Source: Synergistaceae bacterium
GTDB lineage: Bacteria; Synergistota; Synergistia; Synergistales; Synergistaceae
Assembly (NCBI GenBank): GCA_031271065.1
Contig: JAISWP010000104.1
Span: 1-15,850 of the forward strand
Length of the DNA: 15,850 nt
Reading direction: 5' to 3'
Shown here: in pieces, positions 6,968-14,310 of the stretch
How the letters are laid out: each line of letters begins with the position of its first letter
How positions within the stretch are numbered: position 1 is the first letter of the stretch
Translations under genes and position numbers: made by a program
The notes under the pieces: generated by a model
The model's database searches: none
What the model was told of the DNA's origin: nothing
The model's input: only the letters and a program-made list of their open reading frames with translations

Positions 6968-7728
6968 GCGCGGCCGGGTGGATATCAGGGCTGTTCCATT
7001 CGCTGGTGACATGGCTGGCGGGCGCGGCCGGATGGATATCAGGGCTGTTCCATTCGCTGGTGACATGGCTGGCGGGCGCGGCCGGGTGGATATCAGAGCT
7101 GTTCCATTCGCTGGTGATATGGCTGGTGGATGCGGTGGGCTCGCTGGGCTATCCGGGCATCGTCGCCCTCATGTTCCTGGAGTCGTCCTTTTTCCCCTTC
7201 CCGAGCGAAGTAGTCATCCCTCCCGCCGGTTATCTCGCCCGGCAGGGAGTCATGAACCCGGCGGCGGTGGTGGCCTGCGGCGTCGCGGGCAGCCTTCTCG
7301 GAGCGTATTTCAACTACTATATCGCGATAAAGTGGGGAAGGAAATTTTTCGACCGGTACGGAAAATATTTTTTCGTCTCGCCTGAGGCGCTGGACAAAGC
7401 GGAATTATTTTTCGCGGAACACGGGCACATAAGCACGTTCACGGCCCGTCTCCTGCCGGTGATACGCCAGTACGTGTCGCTTCCGGCGGGGCTTGCCCGC
7501 ATGAACCTGGTCAAATTCGGCGTTTACACCGGACTGGGCAGCGGGATATGGGTCGCGGCCCTAGCGCTGCTCGGATACTGGATGGGAGGGGCCGGAAAGG
7601 CCATGTACGCGGGGCTGCGCTGGATCACGATAGGGCTCATAGTGTTCTGCGTCCTTCTCGTGGCCGGCTACGTCGTCTTTCGCGCCGCGCGGGCCCGGTC
7701 CCGGAAAAAAAATAAGGATATTCAGTGA
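6964..7728 (+). CDS. DedA family membrane protein with triplicated N-terminal segment
   Basis: DedA proteins are inner-membrane proteins; characterised members help recycle undecaprenyl phosphate or other lipids across the membrane. In the 254 residues, the core has the classic signature GYPGIVALMFLESSFFPFPSE, a long glycine-rich membrane segment with SLLGAYFNYYIAIKWGR, the re-entrant region TARLLPVIRQYVSLPAGLARM with its conserved Arg, then two more membrane helices and a basic tail. The oddity is the N-terminus: an 18-residue unit AAGWISGLFHSLVTWLAG occurs three times before the core (residues about 3-56), whereas family members normally have one such helix. GTG at 6964 overlaps the acyP stop; in-frame GTG codons inside each repeat could serve as alternative starts. 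The next gene overlaps the stop, again as GTGA. Confidence 0.93.
   Translation: MSAAGWISGLFHSLVTWLAGAAGWISGLFHSLVTWLAGAAGWISELFHSLVIWLVDAVGSLGYPGIVALMFLESSFFPFPSEVVIPPAGYLARQGVMNPAAVVACGVAGSLLGAYFNYYIAIKWGRKFFDRYGKYFFVSPEALDKAELFFAEHGHISTFTARLLPVIRQYVSLPAGLARMNLVKFGVYTGLGSGIWVAALALLGYWMGGAGKAMYAGLRWITIGLIVFCVLLVAGYVVFRAARARSRKKNKDIQ
6970..7131 (+). repeat. three tandem in-frame 54-bp repeats in dedA
   Basis: The units are 6970-7023, 7024-7077 and 7078-7131, each 18 codons. Units 1 and 2 differ by one silent base (GGG versus GGA). Unit 3, next to the conserved core, differs from unit 1 at five bases giving Gly to Glu, Thr to Ile, Ala to Val and Gly to Asp. This suggests unit 3 is the ancestral helix and units 1-2 are recent copies. 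Copy-number change would keep the reading frame. Confidence 0.97.
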
Positions 7729-8765
7729 CGAAGCCCGCCGCTTTATGCCTGTGCGTCGTCTTTATATGCGCCCTGGGGGGAGCCTGCTCCGCCGGAGTCC
7801 GGCTCGCGCCGCCTCCCGAAGGGGTGTATCACTCGGCGCATCCGGATTTCGGCGCGAGGGATGACGAGGCTTCCTCTGAAATGATAAAAGCCTTCGAGGA
7901 GATGAGCGGAAAGAAAATCGTATGGGCATACGTTTCATGGCACTGGGACAAGGGTATAAAATTTCCCGTCTCTGCCTGCGAGGCCATCCGGGCGGCGGGG
8001 GCCGAGCCTCTGGTGGGCGTAATGCCGTGGAGCTCCCTGAACCAGGGATACCCCGAGCCGGAATATACTCTCGAACGCATAGCCCGCGGCGCTTTCGACG
8101 ACGAACTGTATCACGCCGCGGATATCGTCCGGTCCCTGGGATACCCGATAATGATGGAGTTCGGCCCCGAGGTCAACGGCTCCTGGTTTCCCTGGAACGG
8201 CGCGTGGAACGGACGGGACGCCGACGAGTACGGAGAGCCGGGGGAGCCTGACGGGCCGGAGCGCTTCAGGGACGCGTACAGGCATATCGCGGATATTTTC
8301 AGGATGGGCGGCGGCGACGTCACATGGGTGTTTCACGTCTCGTCCGCCGGGTCGCCCAGTGACGAGTGGAACGCGGTGAGCCGCTATTATCCCGGCGATG
8401 GCTGGGTCGACTGGATAGGGGTGAGCGTGTACGGACGGCTGAAGGGCGGCGGGCTGAGATCGTTCGGCGATATCATGGAAGGCGCGTATCCCGGGCTGTG
8501 CGCGCTGTCGCCGTCAAAGCCTATCGCCGTGCTCGAGATGGGGGTCTCGGAAGGACCGGGCAAAGCGGAATGGATAAAAGACGCGTTTGCGGGCGTCAAT
8601 TCCGGGCGCTACCCCCGGGTCAGGGCCGTTTCATGGTGGAACAAGGCCTCGAGGCCGGACGGGTCGCGTTCCGGCCTCGAGATAGACAGTTCCCCGGAAA
8701 GCCTCGCGGCGTACCGGGAGGGAGTCGGAAATTTGATTGATGAGGCGGTTTGGATCGATGATTGA
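7725..8765 (+). CDS. Exported GH26-like glycoside hydrolase (beta-mannanase-like)
   Basis: The 346-residue product has a hydrophobic N-terminal signal (residues about 5-20) ending GGACSAG; it could be a lipoprotein with Cys21, but the lipobox is poor (Gly at -3), so ordinary signal cleavage is equally likely. The mature part resembles glycoside hydrolase family 26: EFGPEVNGSWFPW at 145-157 matches the acid/base region (Glu149), and PIAVLEMGVSE at 266-276 matches the nucleophile strand (Glu271); WVDWIGVSVYG and VSWWNK fit the TIM-barrel strands. GH26 members cut beta-1,4-mannan and some other beta-glucans; here the target could be an exopolysaccharide or envelope glycan, which is inference. 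The GTG start at 7725 overlaps the dedA stop (GTGA), so it is coupled to a membrane protein gene. Confidence 0.82.
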   Translation: MTKPAALCLCVVFICALGGACSAGVRLAPPPEGVYHSAHPDFGARDDEASSEMIKAFEEMSGKKIVWAYVSWHWDKGIKFPVSACEAIRAAGAEPLVGVMPWSSLNQGYPEPEYTLERIARGAFDDELYHAADIVRSLGYPIMMEFGPEVNGSWFPWNGAWNGRDADEYGEPGEPDGPERFRDAYRHIADIFRMGGGDVTWVFHVSSAGSPSDEWNAVSRYYPGDGWVDWIGVSVYGRLKGGGLRSFGDIMEGAYPGLCALSPSKPIAVLEMGVSEGPGKAEWIKDAFAGVNSGRYPRVRAVSWWNKASRPDGSRSGLEIDSSPESLAAYREGVGNLIDEAVWIDD

Positions 8766-9375
8766 GTTTGTATTAAAACACAGGGAGGACTGCGGCGAAA
8801 GCCGCTGGGCTGGGGGCTCGACGCGCGAATTTTTCATATACCCCGAGACGTCGGCGTGCGCCTCCCGGGACTTCGAGATAAGGGTCTCGTCGGCTTCCGT
8901 TCTGGAGGACAGTTCGGTATTCTCCGATTTCACCGGTTTTGTGCGCCATATCGCCGTCCTGTCCGGGACGCTTTGCATGATTCACGGAGGGGTGAGGGAG
9001 GTCTCGCTCGGCGTATGCGAAGCCGACACGTTCGACGGCGGGGAGGAAACCGTGTCCCGGGGCCGGTGTACGGATTTCAACCTCATACACGTCCCGTCCC
9101 GGGAGGGTTCGATCAGACCGCTGGCGGGCGTCCCAGGCGAGGCGCGAATCTTCGGAGGATACGCCGGGTGCTGTCTTCACACAGGTTCCGCCGAGGCGGC
9201 CGTTTCAGAGGGTGACGGCAGCCCCGCAAAAACGCCTCTGAGAGTGTCCCTTTCCGCCGGAGACTTTTTCATACTGAAAAATCAGTCCCCCGGCGTACCG
9301 GTATCGCTCAAGATATCTCCGTCCGACCATGCCGTTGCCGTGCTCTTTTCCGTGAGCGGCGTCAAGGGCGCTTGA
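8758..9375 (+). CDS. HutD/Ves family cupin-like protein
   Basis: The 205-residue product carries the HutD/Ves pattern: SRWAGGSTREFFIYP at about 15-29 (compare the family W-x-GG-x-TRE), then FEIRVSSASVLEDSSVFSDFTGFVRHIAVLSG at 39-70, and FNLI at about 107-110. The fold is a bicupin. HutD is often found with histidine-use genes, though its biochemical role is not firmly settled; no hut gene is present here. ATG at 8758 overlaps the preceding stop by eight bases (ATGATTGA) and places the conserved region as in relatives; in-frame TTG at 8737 and ATG at 8740 are possible longer starts. It is the last gene before the heat-shock promoter. Confidence 0.82.
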   Translation: MIEFVLKHREDCGESRWAGGSTREFFIYPETSACASRDFEIRVSSASVLEDSSVFSDFTGFVRHIAVLSGTLCMIHGGVREVSLGVCEADTFDGGEETVSRGRCTDFNLIHVPSREGSIRPLAGVPGEARIFGGYAGCCLHTGSAEAAVSEGDGSPAKTPLRVSLSAGDFFILKNQSPGVPVSLKISPSDHAVAVLFSVSGVKGA

Positions 9376-9398
9376 ATTTCGATATTGTTTGACCTGTC

Positions 9399-9427
9399 TT
9401 GACATTTAGCGGAGTGACTGGTATTCT
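9399..9427 (+). promoter_or_regulatory. sigma70-type promoter of the hrcA operon
   Basis: A perfect -35 TTGACA (9399-9404) is followed after 17 bases by TATTCT (9422-9427), four of six matches to the -10. Transcription would begin around 9434, just before the CIRCE operator. Confidence 0.85.
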
Positions 9428-9446
9428 TTACGCGATCGACGGGTGT

Positions 9447-9473
9447 TTAGCACTCAATATGTTCGAGTGCTAA
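9447..9473 (+). promoter_or_regulatory. CIRCE operator (HrcA binding site)
   Basis: The inverted repeat TTAGCACTC-N9-GAGTGCTAA is an exact match to the CIRCE consensus, with spacer AATATGTTC. It lies about 13 bases after the predicted transcription start and 37 bases before the hrcA ATG, so HrcA would block initiation or elongation of its own operon and release it on heat shock. In the transcript the repeat can also fold into a leader hairpin. Confidence 0.98.
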
Positions 9474-9510
9474 TAGACGATAGGCGCCGCGATCCCGGGG
9501 AGGCTCCGGT

Positions 9511-10557
9511 ATGCTGACTGAAAGACAGTTGGAAGTTCTGCTCTCCGTAGTCCACGAGTTCATCGAACGCGGGGAGGAAGTCGGGTCGCGCACTATCTCG
9601 AAACGTTACCTCAAGGGGCGGAGCGCCGCCACTATCAGAAACGAGATGGCGGACCTGGAGGATATGGGTTATCTCATGCAGCCCCATACCTCCGCAGGGC
9701 GCGTCCCTACCACCAGGGCGTACAGACTGTTTGTAGACGCCGTGCTGCAGCGCAGGGCGCATGAGGACCGCGCCGGGGGCGAATGGACAGGCAGGCTCAG
9801 GGAGCATCGCGACGGTGTGCGGGGCGCTCTGGCCCGCGCGTCGGAGCTGCTGTCCCAGCTGTCGAACTACGTGGGAATGGCGGCGGTGACTCAGCTCAAA
9901 CAGGCCAGGCTGAACAAAATAGATTTCGTCAGGGTGGACACCTCCCATTTCCTGCTGCTCGTCATACTGGACGGGGGGGTTGTACACCACAGGGTGATAA
10001 ACATGCCCTGCGATCTCTCGCAGGAGACTCTGGAGGACCTCGCCCGCAAGATAAACACCATGTCGGGGTATGAGTGGAGCGAGGTGAGGGAGGCCCTGCA
10101 AAATTATATAATGAGGGGTCTCGGGAAGTACGCGGATTCATGCAGGAAGGCTCTGGAGGAATTGGATTCGATCCTGGCCGGAGAGCAGACCACGCTCTTT
10201 ACCGGTTCGCTCTCCAACCTCTTCGATATACCGGATTTTCAGGATATCGGACGTTTCAGGGCGCTGTTCTCGATACTGGAGCAGGAGGGTGAACTGGCGA
10301 GATTGCTTGGCCAGTACGGAAAGAAGGACGGTCTGGGCGTGATAATCGGGGAGGAAAATCAGGCGCCGGGGCTGGAGGGGTGCTCTCTGGTGCTTTCAAG
10401 TTCCAGCACCGAAGGGACCCGCACCATGCTCGGGGTGATCGGCCCGAAACGGATGAACTACGAGAGAGTTATAGCGGCGCTCGACAGGGTGCTTTGCGAT
10501 ATAGAGGGTTTGAGTGAAAACCCGGACGGCGAAGGGGATGGACATGATCAGCGCTGA
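9511..10557 (+). CDS. hrcA: Heat-inducible transcription repressor HrcA
   Basis: HrcA is the CIRCE-binding repressor of class I heat-shock genes and depends on GroEL for folding in studied species. The 348-residue product has the N-terminal winged helix: VGSRTISKRYLKGRSAATIRNEMADLEDMGYL at about 29-60, followed by PHTSAGRVPTTRAYRLFVD, and the C-terminal GAF-like/dimerisation part ending with the GVIGPKRMNYERVIAALD motif. ATG at 9511 follows GGGGAGG at seven bases. Together with the perfect CIRCE upstream this is an autoregulated operon. The gene overlaps the start of grpE by 14 bases. Identification is secure. Confidence 0.98.
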   Translation: MLTERQLEVLLSVVHEFIERGEEVGSRTISKRYLKGRSAATIRNEMADLEDMGYLMQPHTSAGRVPTTRAYRLFVDAVLQRRAHEDRAGGEWTGRLREHRDGVRGALARASELLSQLSNYVGMAAVTQLKQARLNKIDFVRVDTSHFLLLVILDGGVVHHRVINMPCDLSQETLEDLARKINTMSGYEWSEVREALQNYIMRGLGKYADSCRKALEELDSILAGEQTTLFTGSLSNLFDIPDFQDIGRFRALFSILEQEGELARLLGQYGKKDGLGVIIGEENQAPGLEGCSLVLSSSSTEGTRTMLGVIGPKRMNYERVIAALDRVLCDIEGLSENPDGEGDGHDQR

Positions 10558-11140
10558 TGACAAAGAACCGCGGGCGCCCGAGGGCGAAACCGAGCTCGAG
10601 GAAACCGCGCCCGCAGGCGGGAATGAGGGGGACGTCCGCGAGGGCGGCCCAGGCGGTGCGGACGCGCGTGAGGCGCTTTTGGAAGAAGCCCGCCTTGAAG
10701 CCGCTCGTTTCAGGGACGAGGCGGCTCGTGCCAAGGCGGATTTTTATAACTACAGGGCGAGAGTGGAGCGGGACAGAGCGCGGGACAGGGCTCTTGCCGC
10801 GGAGAACGCGGTGCTGGAGCTTCTGCCGGTCCTGGACAACTTCGAACGGGCGCTCGAAGCGGAGTCCGACAAGAGTTCCTCCATGTACAAGGGCGTTTCC
10901 ATGGTTCAGCGCCAGTTCTTCGGAGTCCTGCAAAACCTGGGCCTTGTGATCATAGACGCGGCGGGGGCTTTCGACCCGTCTCTCCACGAGGCGCTGATGA
11001 CGGTGGACGTGGAGAGCGGCGAGGATGACGGGAGAGTCATGGAGGTCATGGATAAGGGGTATATGCTCGGAGATAAGGTGCTGCGCGCCGCCCGCGTGAA
11101 GGTAGGGAGAAAAAAATCTGAATACGAAGCCGAAAAATAA
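10544..11140 (+). CDS. grpE: Nucleotide exchange factor GrpE
   Basis: GrpE releases ADP from DnaK and acts as a thermosensor through its long coiled helix. The 198-residue product has a disordered acidic and Gly-rich N-terminus, the coiled-coil region (EEARLEAARFRDEAARAKADFYNYRAR), then ELLPVLDNFERAL and the C-terminal beta domain with VMDKGYMLGDKVLRAARVKV. I chose ATG at 10544 because AAGGGG (10532-10537) stands six bases ahead; an in-frame GTG at 10514 and ATG at 10538 would add up to ten residues. The start lies inside the hrcA 3' end, so translation is coupled. Confidence 0.96.
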   Translation: MISADDKEPRAPEGETELEETAPAGGNEGDVREGGPGGADAREALLEEARLEAARFRDEAARAKADFYNYRARVERDRARDRALAAENAVLELLPVLDNFERALEAESDKSSSMYKGVSMVQRQFFGVLQNLGLVIIDAAGAFDPSLHEALMTVDVESGEDDGRVMEVMDKGYMLGDKVLRAARVKVGRKKSEYEAEK

Positions 11141-11196
11141 GTCAGGAGAAATACCCATTTTAACAATATAAAGAATAAAGAAGGAAGGGAGCCTCA

Positions 11197-13035
11197 ATGG
11201 CTAAAATAACCGGAAAAGTGATAGGAATAGACCTTGGCACCACGAACAGCTGCGTCGCAGTAAAGGAAGGCGACAATATAACGGTGATCTCCAACGCCGA
11301 GGGCAGCCGGACGACTCCGTCGGTGGTGGCCTTCACGAAGGAGGGGGAGCGCCTCGTAGGACAGCTTGCGAAGCGCCAGGCGATAGTCAACACGGATCGC
11401 ACCGTGATATCCATAAAAAGGAAGATGGGTTCCGATCACAAGGTACGCATAGACGACAAGGCGTACAGCCCCCAGGAGATATCGGCGATGATACTTCAGA
11501 AGCTGAAGCGGGACGCGGAGGAATATCTGGGCTCGAGCGTGTCTCACGCGGTCATCACCTGCCCGGCGTACTTCACCGACGCCCAGCGCCAGGCCACGAA
11601 GGACGCCGGAACTATCGCCGGGCTCGAAGTTCTCCGCGTCATAAACGAACCCACCGCCGCCTGTCTCGCCTACGGGGCCGACAAGGAGGGGGAGCACAAG
11701 ATACTGGTGTTCGACCTCGGCGGCGGCACCTTCGACGTGTCGATACTGGACGTGGGCGACGGGGTTTTCGAGGTCCTCGCCACCAGCGGCGACAACATGC
11801 TCGGAGGGGACGACTGGGACAGCAAGATAGTGGATTGGATGCAGGCCGAGTTCAAGCGCACGGACGGAGTCGACCTCAAAAAAGACAAGATGGCGGTCCA
11901 GCGTCTGCGGGAGGCTGCGGAGAAGGCGAAGGTGGAGCTCTCCTCCATGGCTGAAACCACCATATCCCTGCCGTTCATAACGGCGGACCAGAACGGGCCC
12001 AAGCACATGGAACTGACGCTGACCAGGGCGAAGTTCGAGGACCTGACCCGGGACCTTCTGGAAAAAGTCGTGAAGCCGACACAGTCGGCCCTCAAGGACG
12101 CGGGGCTTTCCGCTTCCGAAATAGACAAGATACTTCTCGTGGGCGGTTCGACCCGTATGCCGATGGTCCAGAAGAAGGTAAAGGAGCTTCTGGGGCACGA
12201 GCCCACGAAGGGCATCAACCCGGACGAGTGCGTGGCGATAGGGGCGGCCATACAGGGCGCCGTCCTCTCCGGAGAGCACAAGGATATAGTCTTAGTCGAC
12301 GTGACGCCTCTTTCCCTCGGCCTTGAGACTATGGGCGGGGTTTTCACCAGGATCATCGACCGCAACACGGCGATCCCGGCATCCAGAAGCCAGGTGTTCA
12401 CGACCGCCGCGGACAATCAGCCCCAGGTGGAGGTGCACGTCCTCCAGGGAGAGCGGGCAATGGCCGCGGATAACGTGACGCTCGGCAAGTTCACCCTGGA
12501 CGGCATTCCCCCCGCACCCAGGGGCATACCCCAGATAGAGGTCACCTTCGACATAGACGCGAACGGCATAGTCAACGTCACCGCAAAGGACAAGGGCACG
12601 GGGAAGGCCCAGCATATCACCATACAGTCCTCGCGTCTGACCGATTCCGACATAGACAAGATGAAACGGGACGCCGAGAGCCACGAGGACGATGACAAGC
12701 GCAGGAAGGAACTGATCGAAGCCCGCAACGAGGCGGACTCGTTCATATATAACGCCGAAAAATCCCTCAAGGACCTGGACGGCAAAATCGGCGAGAGCGA
12801 AAAAGCGGCCGTGGAGGGCAAGATCAACCTGCTCAGGGAGGCGATAGCCTCGGACGATGTGCCGCGCATCAACTCCGCCCGGGACGAATTGGCGGCGGCC
12901 ATGCATCCCATAGCGGAGAAAATTTACGCATCGAAGTCCCAGGAGACCGCGGCGCCTAGTGAAAATGCGTCCGGCCCAGACGATGGCAGCACCGTCGACG
13001 CTGATTTCAGCGCGGCCGACGGAGATAACCGGTAA
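11197..13035 (+). CDS. dnaK: Chaperone protein DnaK (Hsp70)
   Basis: DnaK is the ATP-driven Hsp70 chaperone. The 612-residue product contains GIDLGTTNSCVAV at 10-22, the phosphate-binding DLGGGTFDVS in the middle of the ATPase domain, VGGSTRMPMVQ, the linker DVTPLSLGLET and a full substrate-binding domain with lid. The C-terminus (VDADFSAADGDNR) keeps the DADF core of the GrpE/DnaJ-contact tail but is divergent after it. ATG at 11197 has AAGGAAGGGAG five bases upstream. A 56-base AT-rich gap separates it from grpE and shows no second CIRCE and no clear promoter, so expression should come from the hrcA promoter. Confidence 0.99.
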   Translation: MAKITGKVIGIDLGTTNSCVAVKEGDNITVISNAEGSRTTPSVVAFTKEGERLVGQLAKRQAIVNTDRTVISIKRKMGSDHKVRIDDKAYSPQEISAMILQKLKRDAEEYLGSSVSHAVITCPAYFTDAQRQATKDAGTIAGLEVLRVINEPTAACLAYGADKEGEHKILVFDLGGGTFDVSILDVGDGVFEVLATSGDNMLGGDDWDSKIVDWMQAEFKRTDGVDLKKDKMAVQRLREAAEKAKVELSSMAETTISLPFITADQNGPKHMELTLTRAKFEDLTRDLLEKVVKPTQSALKDAGLSASEIDKILLVGGSTRMPMVQKKVKELLGHEPTKGINPDECVAIGAAIQGAVLSGEHKDIVLVDVTPLSLGLETMGGVFTRIIDRNTAIPASRSQVFTTAADNQPQVEVHVLQGERAMAADNVTLGKFTLDGIPPAPRGIPQIEVTFDIDANGIVNVTAKDKGTGKAQHITIQSSRLTDSDIDKMKRDAESHEDDDKRRKELIEARNEADSFIYNAEKSLKDLDGKIGESEKAAVEGKINLLREAIASDDVPRINSARDELAAAMHPIAEKIYASKSQETAAPSENASGPDDGSTVDADFSAADGDNR

Positions 13036-13056
13036 ACATTGGAGAGGTGAACGGCA

Positions 13057-14202
13057 GTGGCGTCTCCGGGCAAAAAAGACTATTATGAAGTGCTGGGCGT
13101 ATCCAAGGGGGCCACTGCTGACGAGATAAAGCGCGCTTACCGGAAGCTCGCCAGGAAGTATCATCCCGACGCGAACCCGGGAAACGCGGACGCCGAGGCC
13201 AGATTCAAGGAGATAAACGAGGCTAACGACGTGCTGAGCGACACCCAGAAGCGGGCTCAGTACGACCAGTTCGGGTTTGTCGGGGACGCTCCTCCCCAGG
13301 GCTCGCCCTACGGGGGAGACTTTTTCGGGGGCGGTTTCGAAGGGGGAGATCTGTTCGGAGACCTGTTCGGGAGTTTCTTCGGCGGCGCTTCCCGGGGAGG
13401 CAGCCCCAACGGGCCCCGTAAGGGCTCGGATCTGGAGATGTCCATGCGCGTCACTCTCGAGACAGCTTACAGAGGAGCCTCGCGGGAGGTCGAGGTCGCC
13501 CGGGAGGAGAATTGCCCCCACTGCGACGGCTCAGGGGCCGAACCGGGCTCCAAGATCAACGTCTGTTCAGCCTGCGGGGGAAGAGGGCAGGTCGAACGGG
13601 CGGCCAATACCCCCTTCGGACGCATGGTTCAGGTAGTGCCCTGCGCCGCCTGCGGCGGAAAGGGCAAGACAGCCGAGAAACCCTGCGCCGAATGCAGAGG
13701 CTCCAAACGGGTGCGCAGAAGCCGCAAACTGGAGGTCAAGATACCGAAAGGGGTCGACACTGGCACGAGGCTTCGCATGGCCGGAGAGGGAGAGGCGGGG
13801 CGGAACGGCGGTCCGTCCGGCGATCTGTTCATTCTGCTCGACGTCATGACCGACTCCCGTTTCCAGAGGGACGGGGCCGACCTGCACGTCAGAGTGGAGG
13901 TGGAGATTCCTCAGGCGGTTCTGGGGGCCTCGGTCTCGGTTCCTACCTTCGAGGGGACGGAGAAGCTGGACATTCCCCCGGGAACTCAGCCGGGCTCCGT
14001 GCTCAGGATAAAAAACCGCGGTATGCCCCGGCTCCGGGGAAACGGAAACGGCGACATGCACATCCATGTGAAAGTCAGAGTCCCGAAGGATCTCTCCGCG
14101 CGTGGAAAGCAGCTGATGTCGGAGCTCGCCTCCGAGATGAAGGTCGAGGTCGCAGAGGAAAAGGGATTTTTCGACAAGATAAAAGACAAATTTTCCGTCT
14201 GA
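13057..14202 (+). CDS. dnaJ: Chaperone protein DnaJ (Hsp40, type I)
   Basis: DnaJ stimulates the DnaK ATPase and delivers clients. The 381-residue product shows the J domain with HPD at 36-38, a Gly/Phe-rich linker (about 80-130), four zinc-finger repeats starting at Cys153, Cys170, Cys196 and Cys210, and the C-terminal substrate-binding barrels. The fourth zinc repeat reads CAECRGSK, so the usual final Gly is Lys, though all eight cysteines are kept. GTG at 13057 is preceded by GGAGAGG at nine bases and begins a normal-length protein. It is 21 bases after dnaK and is followed by an intrinsic terminator. Confidence 0.98.
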   Translation: MASPGKKDYYEVLGVSKGATADEIKRAYRKLARKYHPDANPGNADAEARFKEINEANDVLSDTQKRAQYDQFGFVGDAPPQGSPYGGDFFGGGFEGGDLFGDLFGSFFGGASRGGSPNGPRKGSDLEMSMRVTLETAYRGASREVEVAREENCPHCDGSGAEPGSKINVCSACGGRGQVERAANTPFGRMVQVVPCAACGGKGKTAEKPCAECRGSKRVRRSRKLEVKIPKGVDTGTRLRMAGEGEAGRNGGPSGDLFILLDVMTDSRFQRDGADLHVRVEVEIPQAVLGASVSVPTFEGTEKLDIPPGTQPGSVLRIKNRGMPRLRGNGNGDMHIHVKVRVPKDLSARGKQLMSELASEMKVEVAEEKGFFDKIKDKFSV

Positions 14203-14242
14203 ACGATATCGCCGTTCCTTTGCGCCGGCGATGTTGTACAAT

Positions 14243-14281
14243 GGGGAGAGAACGTGAAAAGCGAGGTTCTCTCTCTTTTTT
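14243..14281 (+). terminator. Rho-independent terminator after dnaJ
   Basis: GAGAGAAC (14246-14253) pairs perfectly with GTTCTCTC (14266-14273), extendable by three pairs including two G-U, around a 12-base loop; a run of six T follows (14276-14281). It lies about 40 bases after the dnaJ stop and about 30 before the prmA ATG, so it should end most heat-shock transcripts. Confidence 0.8.
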
Positions 14282-14310
14282 ATTTCTCTGCCGGCAGGAG
14301 GGACGCGAGG

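Noticed and set aside
6978..7385. Plus-strand frame with repeated MDIRAVPFAGDMAGGRGR units
   Set aside because: It is a shifted reading of the dedA 54-bp repeats. Its frame then runs through the conserved DedA core, whose own frame gives the recognisable protein.
9361..9380. Small hairpin TCAAG-GGCG-CTTGA followed by TTT at the end of the HutD gene
   Set aside because: The five-pair stem and three T are too weak to call a terminator.
11141..11196. Possible internal promoter or second CIRCE in the grpE-dnaK gap
   Set aside because: The stretch is AT-rich with a TATAAA but has no -35 at proper spacing and no CIRCE half-site.
11194..12279. Long minus-strand open frame (361 residues) opposite dnaK
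   Set aside because: It lies antisense to dnaK, a classic location for spurious open frames in GC-rich DNA; no family resemblance.
12292..13521. 409-residue minus-strand open frame spanning dnaK and dnaJ
   Set aside because: It crosses two real genes and their gap on the opposite strand and has no recognisable domain.
14254..14310. Longer prmA start at GTG 14254
   Set aside because: That codon sits in the loop of the terminator hairpin and the extra 19 residues are not family-like; ATG at 14311 has a perfect AGGAGG.
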